Shown here: piece by piece, positions 12,001 through 17,053 of the stretch | Position numbering within the stretch: position 1 is the first letter of the stretch | Layout of the letters: every line of letters begins with the position of its first letter | NCBI GenBank assembly: GCA_005223375.1 | Contig: RXOD01004520.1 | Span: forward strand, 1 to 21,061 | From: Amoebophrya sp. AT5.2 | Taxonomy: Eukaryota; Sar; Dinophyceae; Syndiniales; Amoebophryaceae | Direction: 5' to 3' | DNA length: 21,061 nucleotides | The notes under the pieces: generated by a model | Seen by the model: the letters and a program-made list of their open reading frames with translations, nothing else | Told to the model about the DNA's origin: nothing | The model's database searches: none | Made by a program: the position numbers and the translations under genes

Positions 12001-13556
12001 TCATCGTTGCCGCGGTGGAATCGTGGCCGACGGGCGACGGCGTCCGGGGTAGAAACATCAAAACACTCGCAAAACTCCGTCTTTTTTCGGGTGGAAAAGC
12101 ATTGACTCAGCTGTGGGATGCCACCGCTCCGAATTCCGCGACGCAGCTGCTTTACAACGCCAGTCCTGCCGCGCTGCAAAGCAGCTTCTGGGCCGTCCCT
12201 GAGCCACAAATCATTGCCAAGCACACGCGCAAGCTGGACTCCTACCAGAACCTGCTCGACTTCTACACAGCCTTCGGCGCTGACAGTTTCGCAGGCATTC
12301 CGGGCGACAAACATGCGCAATTTCGCAAAAGCATCTTCGACAGCCTGGCGACGGTCTTCGGTGTGCGGTCGGGTGAGCAGCGACAGGGGCAGCAGAGTGT
12401 AGTGGGCCAAGAAGGTGAAGAGAATGAGATGGATGTCGATCACGAAGGAGACGGGAACGGCGGAAAATCGAGCCAAGAAGAGCGCAGCGCACAGCAGCAG
12501 AGCCACGCGCGCGTGCTTGCTGATACAATACTTCTTCCGTCGGGTCAGCCTCCCGCAGCGTCGTGGTTTAAACTGAGCGAGCTGTTCGAAGCAACATCAA
12601 GTCGGCCGATGATCGACCTCACAGACCTGGCTAGAACGAAGATGGTCGATTTGGTTTTCTCCGACGCGGCGGTTCCGGAGGATGTGCGCAATGCGATCCA
12701 AAATATGTTCTGTACGCAACCGCCACCAGATTTCCTTCTTTCGCAGCTTATCGAGCTTTCGAGCGCGCGGGCAGAAGGTGATGTCGTTGCGGAGAAGGAC
12801 CAGCATCAGCTCGTAGGTTTGTACCGTGCTTTTCTGCGCAGCGGAATCTGCGAGAAGGCACCACTAGCGGCGCCCGCCTCTGCGCTCTCGGATGCTGACC
12901 GAAAGAAATGCAAGCCGCTGATAACCAAGCTGCAGAAGAAGGCCTGTGTCTTCGGGGTGGATGGCGTGCTGCGGCGGCCGGCGCGATTCTGTTTGCAGCT
13001 TGAAAAATCGCAGGAGCCCCTCTTTGCGTTGCCCGCGGAGTTGAGGGATTTGGATGCCTCGCTGTGGGAGATCTTGAAGGTGAAGAAGAAGGCGCCGGCC
13101 GCCGGGAGCGCGCGCCCAGCAGCAGTCGACCTGGCTGAGCGGCAAAGACAAGACTTCCTGTCACAGCAGCTACGGCATTCCGATCTCCGCATTCTGGTCA
13201 AGGATGGCCGCGCGGTGCACTTCTATCAAACGTCGTGGCGGTTGGCGTTCGACGGAGCGGTGGCGGCCGCGTCTTCATCATCCTCGTCGGCGTCTGCCTC
13301 CTCGTCAGCATTGTCCATGGTGCGGCCGATCCGCAAAGGAACGAAGACCACACCGTTGGGGCCGCTGCAGAGCGTCGAAGTAGATCTTAGTGCGTACTCC
13401 TTTGATGCGGTCCAGATCCTCTGCAGGTACGTTCTTGGGGAGAAGCTGCCGTCGATCTCCATAGCCGATGACGTCGCGGAAGAGCTAAAGGCGCTTGGGA
13501 ACCTGCTCGGCGACGCCCACGTAGCCGACTTCTACGGCCGGCTGCTTTCTCCATGA
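1..13556 (+). CDS. Giant sacsin-like protein with Hsp90-type ATPase modules and C-terminal BTB/POZ-like domain; 5' end outside window
   Basis: The frame is open from base 3 to the TGA at 13554-13556, giving 4517 codons with no intron needed. Residues are numbered from the ATG at 66, which is probably internal: the codons before it read KWIWAGERERFVAPEVV, the sacsin module-end signature. Two ATPase modules are visible. Module 1 has E212-VLQ-N216-AND (N-box), ND at 258-259 and GQFGLGF at 286-292. Module 2 has E1565-LLQ-N1569-ADD, NN at 1613-1614 and GKHGVGF at 1641-1647. Module-entry motifs are DDMPWL (121-126) and DNMPWL (2904-2909); module-end motifs are PWIW (1342-1345) and FVWIP (about 2781-2785). 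After about 2910 no N-box or GxxGxG is seen. Low-complexity, acidic and Lys/Gly-rich inserts separate the modules. A BTB/POZ-like domain fills about 4369-4496. Family knowledge: human sacsin (about 4580 residues) is a cytosolic co-chaperone linked to Hsp70 and the proteasome. Its DnaJ and HEPN domains are not seen here. The exact role here is inferred. Confidence 0.9.
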   Translation, partial: LPQKWIWAGERERFVAPEVVCMDPVMKSAEPVVVVLEKSWSGYAIFQNKLCAAVEKDPSFLAAALRRISAQQKGRCENLGSVKFELPSSERTQIEVIVNALERAVTKSCTTRDSTLTLDANVDILLPQANGFLVPAAETIVDDMPWLRKSEDQAAFRQEHVAHFLFDSIATKVGERLGATPLSQKGFGSSLVQIGSHSVNELGCVEAAGQGESFTQTLRRICIDYGTNSMLREVLQNANDSALKVGKVRVLVDWRSHPKESCLVPPLTQLQGPRLILFNDGVWEDADFRGVLNTGLGSKRERSDLWGQFGLGFNVLYHYGDAIMVLSRNFLQILDPSVTYTQQLKATRNNPGALINLQHADNVTRKFPDQFAPFLRLEKDLDAGGLFSQDNRYCNGSIVAVPLRRADQSTKHISDEVLERGKWAEMVAEWWQDAHLFLLFAHKVSDLQVGEIPATRGGAAIEYKCTKTLLPPPVMPSSAHGPFAFGGAGVPESTTTSAAPDAALIAAPLLSRLRLTADANVKDFEKAETEYLFHSTADKQIEVAAPVQAESGRRSTFSKGGGAHEDETSGRVFCGQMLHDLPTGCNVHVSGRFCPRKDRKSLLLQDDDLPLENVARNREMLRRAGAEIATLLSGLNTQQQVADGTDSASSKNTSTSRRATATSTTWPSASALDAGLFPRFEKDPKKLVAQNLIAEGFFSQAKNAPAMHRTICGEILQSFDGYLFVSKNTGVRGRRPFGDGVLKVLRKLRAPICELPAHVFSEYLQRGVVRKESAFTRERLFDWLRKEGAACQSSSVLSPAEAGALVDYAAEGHGQNAAATTHNLLSGCRLNHLRNGTLIEFKTEDPAPVCESAEARALVDALHYTSTAEHSNHERVQKLHAAGLLRKLHPADIKEALEKSQLTLPQVDALLRWFPSQNLTQVWDSLRDQKVVPVHSADGKTELVTLGDGCFCVSEEYPSWRSVLENLRVRVVAEESPAPRRDEQVGGPEVEQQTVVVGGVAVKYHSGNFRAAVVHAIAWSVELLSQADKNKADTTCTIADLVSRLQNGLFFALWQTALVENGGEAMQQRAGNRERLPVSRKIQLGSTGVAFSRTLLEKLEQMSSSDRRLDDFAAAFLLDLPLFETWGQPPSPAERVLVTLRSVKCVFCVPRGRGEAEVRYWNWVRATIAAEEPATNIIGEEVPSMQAFLVRVCESERKRAEAAGNATTTFPHPRPHVAVDAKGVFLGPRAPLSIKDVRLTAEAIKKNIFDKDALSDVEFVPSVDGNFVRMDQCLLAEGEDADLCAGVSGSLCAAWQRDKDLCRQLQAYGTGLRKEATAAERAEILEQLFTKKNAAACTLDMACRIYRGLTVEAAESFSAARKPWIWTEAGWKCEAESCVEAGSDVLKPYLHALPGRFCELQIFQAVIARRKAGEAAALVAVLEALKRDAETGPAPAGAGVGGGEKMLAIAQYALPRLHDGLAEVRKVAGLFQRILLPTKTLLLLPAASVLIDDKKWRDDNPSVGSSSSSGAAGAAVAAPGAENILHERISFEIGLALGAERRSKKMMEKYGSRKIQGVRSVKMGQPLEKRISDICNDYPPKFCVRELLQNADDAGATEFFLIWDRRRCWKDAPDSSLLSPEMGTLQGPSVYAYNNAQFSDADFETLAQIGESTKAGDGTAIGKHGVGFKSVFHLTDLPSIWSGYEYLFLDPLLLALRDQDQVSKDQPGFRFGNADMQPHLGWKDQFEPYQNIAAALDLPRSKGAGYLDGSLIRAPLRDAAFRARAGSKGAAAAASSSSSSGVAASAGGAAGAPASSCAPRITTDFLGNNAGRKQVFDFVKDQAEAMLRMLQNVREFRLIEFSDDEDGPQLLHKVERNISEGGKKILLKVSSALESGDRPGAGAGGQNAVVLSVVAENELARLEMNGVKIVEDHRVGSDGGQFYCGLPAEKYPSGIAGHLHAMWHMSKDRRTILFDENEDAAAVQKNRLAATQVADALVAFCADRGAASGKTASHLFPGQPAQSSGGPLQKHVAERFYRQLAADDVGAQGCLYTIHKQRMFGSLRRCLVVYDDTEIPELGACHELLRHPALWAALEIEVLRLPRFAVDNLRKVLADGALQELTGASLLSRLRADQKELPSGEDAARILEFCLHDPQTDFSALEGCKLRWQRDGAIGIFQRGSAALVPHTNAQTNIWERGWNFLKCFTQSSVLHEGFSLQLVQKLVDAGFAQRFQIKDVVTLCEQQPQPPQNGVSLTTRAVLFWEWLDSFQRGKNDVSLDALNDVPLLLTSSEQLLPLRWRTRTVRLPANASVHLRSALTKSGVIIARHDVPPSMRQRILDGDRRAAQGGVDSPDEQAYGNAVLIALSRTVPGGPGAAPPLAPFTNDELRDLRTAVFCANPLGPYLDGAERAKPPAEIVCAHWPLIETLGNGSAEKYKRLPADVQGSARLLPPAPAINANVDDLWKSKVGDVLHVFRSAGVCVGNVCVETGDAAVAFLKQTYGMCEMQPEEFAQLVLQKIPDFPAARQAALIKHVCDLPNIPAEIVHKTEAKFLRTRSGQYRCLKEVLAPSIEKRFSHVALDEGAADDLSDTMKTCLPDTAFRGTLKDGEAEGVADHVGANNCRETALALFKYLVDKHAAFAQGQRKEMFTMLRGKRWLPVMQRPPAVRWNADLPWAGDVYFQHQVEGDNHNYSGGLFKVGEGGIDIFLERDLSGAGGEGVVGDEGGVEELSTSSLVGYAYPLLEAELITKEHLGAEGSSFLQQLGIRVKVETGHILDSVHELAKLPEAALCSHAAAITASVTTLYRSISPTGNDQVRLGSAEFVWIPEQTCFVKRSAALRNNSVAGLKPYLCSLSEAWRDYPVFGDCGKTVAKKDVLSVFAIILGEPENAHSMETRRKVCDAGLLLLKDDFSVSRKTEVSELHELVFATKGSGNRGISAGDRCYVDNMPWLKKDSPTVHSIFDSLFQVEPSAENLALYFGVPTATQLCVEKFKIGRSLLDTAEASSESAEDEEEDADEMEVDESGNDDEGEEESSNENEDEGEGGTVHAANHFAEVLPASDDVKNMNSTALFRHVVNLSDFWVDACCTDHERPSPLTAINVSFVPANTTSTVGPVPAGNKSKGGNKKGKGRANAQLAQPVEQGARKGNGGPVQRIFADLFEDLSAGTFQIQLGGVTSLTDQRWESLCSERALFGDAELVIIVSGNVIGFIDPSGKRLPSLRYQDTREPMIRLPLDVFKILFFQGVASHEKEHADLNRLKELLFGGANELQQTRILKFHSEYCPTAMRQNFQDLVSCLATKSTIDGQKDGDWPRECLEACVLSSSCREIRVCFSEQQVTSGAGPPKGKGAVRSASATSSSNAGTGCSFAVSSAAAACDSGRASSSASASFASSSSQGGSGFQLQELVTTWSFSNQPQNAVRSFFRVDEGASRLVFPADATFNHRKLQPVSDNLRTVTLAVGDAWFLKHGPKKGREGVVKESAKLLGLAVAHRCNRDADLSADLLWTKLPLEDGGRSMDPFTAGGNYDLTEETSLHFCSALLQHVHPRPRGPFSSAGTALPLRDYKLLPKAPASLPDSAAARRWLLEHASLVALPQWLDKVCACHTESFEKNSKRLPAGTCLQAADWTEIVPKCIPEQPAAPSGGSPADGSAPVPMLKQDVHGELLRWLFGNRDHYANDDAASGLPRSLPLWRRSGELSGGAVKWFCKDADSLDIVKEKAPASSIVDLSSCHVPHGDLIEFLGLQRPEIIADVVASTERSSVSSAAFWRYHCKNGSFKDTNWKSSLSDLHGVLTLATARYPDVAVGEGVGNMKGKQGSSRRGGGKKGDQGAAPAQQNEELPLQPYCAISSLEEVRKKHGDACAAALQRVGCRFNADPHFPNNEAKLYAGCAGDFVAQHLSQLHGELNMTAAAAELLRPLLLKSAQLGSATNAAKKCVCELPLVVDTRPGGDGAETTTSLLSLTECLFVDSSTFASACWALGLPVFNAQADEYRSLNLTRVDLLQVLETHAGRIAAAASTPAELIVAAVESWPTGDGVRGRNIKTLAKLRLFSGGKALTQLWDATAPNSATQLLYNASPAALQSSFWAVPEPQIIAKHTRKLDSYQNLLDFYTAFGADSFAGIPGDKHAQFRKSIFDSLATVFGVRSGEQRQGQQSVVGQEGEENEMDVDHEGDGNGGKSSQEERSAQQQSHARVLADTILLPSGQPPAASWFKLSELFEATSSRPMIDLTDLARTKMVDLVFSDAAVPEDVRNAIQNMFCTQPPPDFLLSQLIELSSARAEGDVVAEKDQHQLVGLYRAFLRSGICEKAPLAAPASALSDADRKKCKPLITKLQKKACVFGVDGVLRRPARFCLQLEKSQEPLFALPAELRDLDASLWEILKVKKKAPAAGSARPAAVDLAERQRQDFLSQQLRHSDLRILVKDGRAVHFYQTSWRLAFDGAVAAASSSSSSASASSSALSMVRPIRKGTKTTPLGPLQSVEVDLSAYSFDAVQILCRYVLGEKLPSISIADDVAEELKALGNLLGDAHVADFYGRLLSP
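3..200 (+). other. Tail of a sacsin module that begins upstream of the window
   Basis: The codons from base 3 read in the same frame as the giant gene. They give the module-end pattern W-I-W, then F-V-x-P, then a conserved leucine/phenylalanine-rich stretch ending in IFQNKL. The same pattern recurs at about 4086-4230 (PWIW, then LKPYL, then IFQAVI), which closes the next module. This shows that coding sequence continues to the left of the window. Confidence 0.7.
636..1110 (+). other. Hsp90-like ATPase domain of in-window sacsin module 1
   Basis: Residues about 190-348 carry the GHKL/Bergerat-fold signatures in order. The N-box has E212, N216 and D219, as in Hsp90 E-x-x-x-N-x-x-D. LQGPRL leads to ND at 258-259, the glycine-rich GQFGLGF lies at 286-292, and an LDPS strand at about 314 follows. 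All residues expected for ATP binding appear to be present. A GRVFC...TGCNVHVSGRF segment near residue 548 matches the region that follows the ATPase in the sacsin family. Confidence 0.85.
4690..5130 (+). other. Hsp90-like ATPase domain of in-window sacsin module 2
   Basis: Residues about 1541-1688 contain RELLQNADDAGA (N-box, E1565/N1569/D1572), then LQGPSV with NN at 1613-1614, and GKHGVGFKSVFH from 1641. This is the better preserved of the two ATPase copies. The NN in place of ND in motif II also occurs in known sacsin modules, so I do not read it as inactivation. Confidence 0.88.
8961..9075 (+). other. Strongly acidic insert in the third sacsin module
   Basis: Residues about 2966-3003 are almost entirely Glu, Asp, Ser, Asn and Gly. 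The insert follows the module-entry motif DNMPWL and sits just where the next ATPase domain would be expected. Further downstream at about 9295-9390 a Lys/Gly-rich stretch follows, so the missing ATPase core is replaced by low-complexity sequence of opposite charge. Confidence 0.75.
13158..13553 (+). other. BTB/POZ-like domain at the C-terminus of the sacsin-like protein
   Basis: The last 130 residues follow the BTB order: H-S-D-L-x-I-L-V near 4371, a short strand and helix, then VEVDLSAYSFDAVQILCRYVLG, and a final helix pair with LGNLLGDAHVADFYGRLL. In BTB domains these correspond to the D-V-x-F strand, the D-x-x-x-F-x-x-L-L-x-Y-x-Y-x-G helix and the L-A-x-x-L helix. An Ala/Ser-rich insert (about 4398-4419) and a basic loop interrupt the middle. 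BTB domains dimerise and often bind Cullin-3; that role here is inference. Confidence 0.65.
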
Positions 13557-14694
13557 GCTCACGTCGGGAGAAATTGGCTCTTGGGCTGTGATGTAGATTG
13601 GCAAAAGTGCAGGTGGCGGCATAACGAATTGTATCTGTAGTTCATTGACGCCGTCGCAATCAGCAACGCCATTCATAATTGCGGACTAGAACATACAGCT
13701 GCGCAGTATCTTAGATGTGCTCAGGAAGCAATACAAGACTGCGCCGCAATATGGAGCAGCATACACAAGATAGAAGGGATAAGCTGCTATAAAGAAAGTG
13801 TAAATTGCGTCTATAATCGAAATCGCTACGGCTACGGCGCTACAGAAGACACGAACTACGTACAGAAACGAGCTTTATTTCTGCGAGCTAGTGCTAGACA
13901 AAGACTACAGGCACAGGTACAGACTACTAACTTCTTATTACTAATTCTAATCAAAATGAAGCGCGAAATCATCAAGCTGTACCCTGACTCGTTGAACGTA
14001 AACGTTTTTTCGAGATGAACTCTGTCCGGTTCTCTCAAAGCAGGAGCTCTGATTGTCCTACACTCTTCTAGATGATTACTAACCAGAACTGTTTCTGCCT
14101 CTGCGTCTGCTTCCGCGACTACGCATGGACGACTTAGACAAAACTTAAATGGGGGGCTGAATGTGTTGACGTCTGCGCCTGCAACGGCGCAAGGCGCTCG
14201 TTTTTCTTCGTACGTTCTCGACCGACGCGTTTTCGGAGCCTAATGAATGAATTTGCCGGCGGAGTGGTTTCTGCAGCGCATTCAGACCCAGAGTGCGAAT
14301 GGACACTGCTGATGTACTAGTATGCTCACTACAGAGTCAGAGAGGATGTGTGCTACGGGAACGAAGAGTGCTGCACACGGCGGAAGAAGTACTCATAGCA
14401 AAGTAACAAGTGCTCAAGGTTTATTACCACCACTACGCGCCTGCAATTACTCCAGGTTTCCTGCTAGTGTGCTGTAGTTACAGTTACACATAAGTACACT
14501 TACTGTTACACTTACGCCGAGGAAAACACGGGGAGGACATACAAGGTTGTCCTAGGGGGGAACTACTTTCGAGGAAGCGACGGCAAATGGCATGCCAGTC
14601 GTTGAATGACAAAAGCAAAAATGCTATAGGACGCACAACGTTAAGGAACAGATGCAGACTTGACTTACATTTGGACCTACGTTAATGCGTGCGC

Positions 14695-14710
14695 GAATGA
14701 ATGAATGAAT
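14695..14710. repeat. (GAAT)4 tetranucleotide repeat
   Basis: Four perfect GAAT units lie 50-65 bases before the gene A start. A shorter GAATGAAT also occurs at about 14244-14251 in the same spacer. Simple repeat; no function is claimed. Confidence 0.8.
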
Positions 14711-14712
14711 GC

Positions 14713-14730
14713 CGCTTGCATTAGCAAGCG
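14713..14730. repeat. Perfect 7-bp inverted repeat with ATTA loop
   Basis: CGCTTGC at 14713-14719 and its exact reverse complement GCAAGCG at 14724-14730 flank ATTA. The hairpin ends 29 bases before the ATG of gene A, so it could fold in the 5' leader or serve as a dyad binding site. I did not see an equivalent before genes B and C. Confidence 0.6.
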
Positions 14731-14738
14731 AGTCACAC

Positions 14739-14749
14739 CTTTAGTTTTA
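14739..14749 (+). promoter_or_regulatory. Shared leader element CTTTAGTTTTA (gene A copy)
   Basis: This 11-base string sits 10 bases before the gene A start. The identical string occurs 37 bases before the start of the paralogue gene B. It may be a promoter or leader element, or simply residual identity from the gene duplication. A related TTAGTTTTAGTTTA occurs near 17835, downstream of gene B. Confidence 0.35.
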
Positions 14750-14759
14750 ACTTGGAACC

Positions 14760-15809
14760 ATGGAGGAGCGCTGCGGCGACGGGCATACAAGCGAGCAGCG
14801 CCATCTCTCGTCCTTGCTCGTCTGGCCAGAAGACGTGGGAGGCGATGGGCAAGAACTTCCGCCGCCGAGAGAATGGCATAGCGACAGTTTTTTGGACTGC
14901 AGTTCCAGAATGAACAAGAAGTGTACACCCTACACCGGAAGCAGGGAGCTACCTTCACGCTCCTTGCTGCAGGCAAGGCGCCTCACAACGCTTGCCCGCG
15001 ACGAGGACTTGCTCTCCTCCGATGCAGACCCGACCGGCGCTCGTATCCACTCACACGCAGCACCCTCATGCACCACGGAAGATACTGTCAGAAATAGAAG
15101 TTCAGCCGGCAGCTCCACGCCTGAAGGAAGAACGTCTGAGGCGCGCCCTCTTTCCGCATCATCTGGTGACTGCACCAGTCTGGGCATTGAGAATCTCACT
15201 TCGACCGCTCTCTCTACAACCGGCACAACAGCGACAAGAAGAACTACAAGTCGCTACTCTAGTAGAATTTCGAAGGTAGCAGATGGAGATGCCGTTGCCA
15301 GCAGGGTAGAAGAGTCAACAACCTCCTTGTCGTACTTACGGGCCATGTTGCCGCAGCAGACGTCGGGCACAGAAGCTTCGCAAACGAGGCGCACTCTGTC
15401 GCTCCCGGAGTTTCCGGCTCCAGGCTCGATACCTACTAGGGGCCTGACTGACAGTAGTACAGCTTCAGAGGACCTGCTTCTTTTTCGTGACGACCGGATG
15501 AAGACGACGAGGAGCAGCGTGGCCGCAAAATCAGCCGCGGATCCCTGGGAGAACGAGAGCGAGTGCACGTATCACAGCGAGCAGGAGGAAAACAGCGCCG
15601 AGGGGAGAAAATCGCATTTGTCTGAAGATCAAGACCAGCTGCACTTCGAGGACCAGGAGCGAATGAAAACAGCGCGGAGCAGCGTGAAATCTCTCGAGCG
15701 GCGCGGCTCGGAAACTGGGAGTGACTGCACTTATCACAGTAATGCGGATCATGCGGAAAGAAGCGTAGAGATTGAAAAACCAACTTCACGACGCGCAAGA
15801 TACGGCTAG
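14760..15809 (+). CDS. Gene A: Ser/Thr-rich protein of the LVWP/CTYHS tandem family (two C-terminal blocks)
   Basis: 349 residues; the ATG has a good ACCATGG context and the stop is TAG. I do not recognise the family. The protein is hydrophilic, rich in Ser, Thr, Arg and Glu, with no signal peptide, membrane segment or known fold visible, so it is probably disordered. The N-terminal block (residues 12-25) has HLSS-L-LVWPED. The C-terminal block occurs twice: 242-273 (RMKTTRSSV, later SECTYHS) and 296-327 (RMKTARSSV, later SDCTYHS). A weaker shared segment, LSLP, lies just before the first block. The same blocks recur in genes B and C downstream. Conservation of the ends with a variable middle supports a real protein-coding gene. 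R-x-S-S-V resembles a basophilic kinase site (inference). Confidence 0.8.
   Translation: MEERCGDGHTSEQRHLSSLLVWPEDVGGDGQELPPPREWHSDSFLDCSSRMNKKCTPYTGSRELPSRSLLQARRLTTLARDEDLLSSDADPTGARIHSHAAPSCTTEDTVRNRSSAGSSTPEGRTSEARPLSASSGDCTSLGIENLTSTALSTTGTTATRRTTSRYSSRISKVADGDAVASRVEESTTSLSYLRAMLPQQTSGTEASQTRRTLSLPEFPAPGSIPTRGLTDSSTASEDLLLFRDDRMKTTRSSVAAKSAADPWENESECTYHSEQEENSAEGRKSHLSEDQDQLHFEDQERMKTARSSVKSLERRGSETGSDCTYHSNADHAERSVEIEKPTSRRARYG
14793..14834 (+). repeat. N-terminal family block, gene A
   Basis: Residues 12-25, EQRHLSSLLVWPED. It aligns with EQPKRLGPFLVWPDED of gene C and QQPKRLSSASLVWPEDD of gene B. The invariant part is L-V-W-P followed by acidic residues, preceded by Q-x-x-x-L. Confidence 0.75.
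15483..15578 (+). repeat. C-terminal family block, gene A copy 1
   Basis: Residues 242-273: FRDDRMKTTRSSV, a 13-residue linker, then SECTYHS. It aligns without gaps in the outer parts with copy 2 and with the block of gene B. Confidence 0.8.
15645..15740 (+). repeat. C-terminal family block, gene A copy 2
   Basis: Residues 296-327: FEDQERMKTARSSV, a linker, then SDCTYHS. The F-to-final-S span is 32 residues, the same as copy 1, which supports an internal duplication of one unit. Confidence 0.8.
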
Positions 15810-16391
15810 GGTGTAGGTGTACCGGCTGAACTCTAGTGAGGTATTCGTGCTGCGCATTCTTACGCAGTAGGTGCAAGTATCGACGAAGAGGGGAACGGGA
15901 GCGCTTTCCGTGCTCCTCAGTCGTGTGAGTGAGAATGACACGTTAATTTTGGTGGACAAAACTCGTTCTCAGCAGTTCAACACTGGTGTTCGGTACTTAC
16001 CGAAGTAGAATAGAGAGATTATTGGGGTAAGGCGCGTGGGACTCGTTTCTTTGGAAGACGATGCCTACAAGCTGGCCCTTAAAAATGCGAACGTGCTCCA
16101 GCATCCAAATAAAAAAAGTAAAGCAAAAGCAAATACATGATAATGATCATGCGACAGGTAGCACGAGCACCGAAGCGCCCGTCATCATCGTAAGTAAGTA
16201 AGCAAGTATAATGAGTAGAGTGGGCTTTCGTAATCGTAAATAGATTGCTCGTGTTAGCAAAAATTGGCGTCAAGAAAGCGGAGCTGCGCTCACTCGCAGT
16301 AGCGCTCTCTCACACGACACGTGCGAAGATGATAAGCGAAAAAAAAGATATCAAAACAAACGAAACGCTGACGTAATTCATTGGGAATCAA

Positions 16392-16505
16392 ATGCGCAAG
16401 GAACTGAGTGAGTTGCATTGGGCTATCGATCTTCATGGCCTGCTGCGCGAGGGGCATGGACGCAATACGCACCTGGACGGGAAGCCAGCCGTGATCACGA
16501 AATGA
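16392..16505 (+). CDS. Candidate small ORF, 37 residues
   Basis: It starts MRKELSELHW after an in-frame TAA at 16374 and ends with TGA at 16503-16505. Composition is mixed and protein-like, but the length is within chance expectation. It could also be an exon fragment with the next small ORF, 38 bases further on. No homology is recognised. Confidence 0.2.
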   Translation: MRKELSELHWAIDLHGLLREGHGRNTHLDGKPAVITK

Positions 16506-16543
16506 AAACTGACAGAAGATAGAGCAAAAAAAAACGAAAAAAC

Positions 16544-16684
16544 ATGTCTGAACCTGAAGCGAGCAAGAGCGTCCGCTTGCGCGGCGAGAACTGGCGAGAA
16601 TCCATCAAAGCCCCGATGCGTGTCGAGACTGCAACTGAGGGACGCGGCAGTAAGAAGAACAGGCGCAGAGCGTCAGACTCCTGA
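16544..16684 (+). CDS. Candidate small basic protein, 46 residues
   Basis: The ATG follows a long A-rich leader and the ORF ends with TGA at 16682-16684. The peptide begins MSEPEASKSVRLRGENW and ends with a basic cluster KKNRRR followed by ASDS, resembling a nuclear-localisation or kinase-site tail. Its codons are more GC-rich than the flanking sequence. I do not recognise it, and short length alone could explain an open frame. Confidence 0.25.
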   Translation: MSEPEASKSVRLRGENWRESIKAPMRVETATEGRGSKKNRRRASDS

Positions 16685-17005
16685 AGTGTGGAGCTGCAAA
16701 TGAACAATCTTCTTCCCTGGTTTTTTCTTTTTTGGTACATGCAGCTGCTAGGTAGATCCCTCGTAGGGTCCTTTACGCTTGAGAGGTATTTCTGAAACAG
16801 GGTGAGCATGAGGTGGAGCTGTGTGTGTAGCAAGTTCAGAGTGATGCGTGATCCTGCACGAGGGAGCGCATGAGGTTTTCTACGGGCTCGAACAAAAATG
16901 CAAGTTCTGCCGTGCGTTTCTGACAATGAATCTCTTACGCAGGATCTGCACTATTTGCGAACTACGGATCGAAGTAGCCCTTAGCCAGCGGCGGCCGGCT
17001 TAGCT

Positions 17006-17016
17006 CTTTAGTTTTA
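17006..17016 (+). promoter_or_regulatory. Shared leader element CTTTAGTTTTA (gene B copy)
   Basis: Identical over 11 bases to the element before gene A, here 37 bases before the ATG. It is followed by CCCAG and a pyrimidine-rich stretch, so it may lie beside an acceptor-type AG. Confidence 0.35.
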
Positions 17017-17053
17017 CCCAGTTTTCTTGGTGCGCCCGTTCGCGGCACCGACC

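Larger units (their letters stand above)
13557..14759. other. Spacer between the sacsin-like gene and gene A
   Basis: No convincing gene. It contains a few very short plus-strand ORFs, for example 13956-14018 (20 codons, starting MKREIIKLYP after an A-rich leader), too short to support. The right end holds a (GAAT)4 repeat, a perfect hairpin and an 11-base element shared with gene B. No AATAAA polyadenylation signal is visible after the sacsin stop. Confidence 0.6.
15810..17053. other. Spacer between genes A and B, with weak small-ORF candidates
   Basis: No sure gene. AATAAA at 16108-16113 lies about 300 bases after the gene A stop and could be a polyadenylation signal. GTAAGTAAGTAAG at 16190-16202 resembles a splice donor but could be a simple repeat. 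Two short plus-strand ORFs (16392-16505 and 16544-16684) are listed separately. The minus-strand frames here are overlapping and look like chance. Confidence 0.5.

Noticed and set aside
11292..12506. 404-codon minus-strand open frame, and similar long minus frames at 1178-2329 and 3228-4376
   Set aside because: They lie inside the sacsin-like gene on the opposite strand of GC-rich DNA, show no recognisable motif, and the plus frame is strongly conserved with its family.
17027..17053. Start of gene B at a TTG codon nine codons upstream of the ATG
   Set aside because: The ATG at 17054 has a better context and gives an N-terminus matching gene C; a non-ATG start is not needed.
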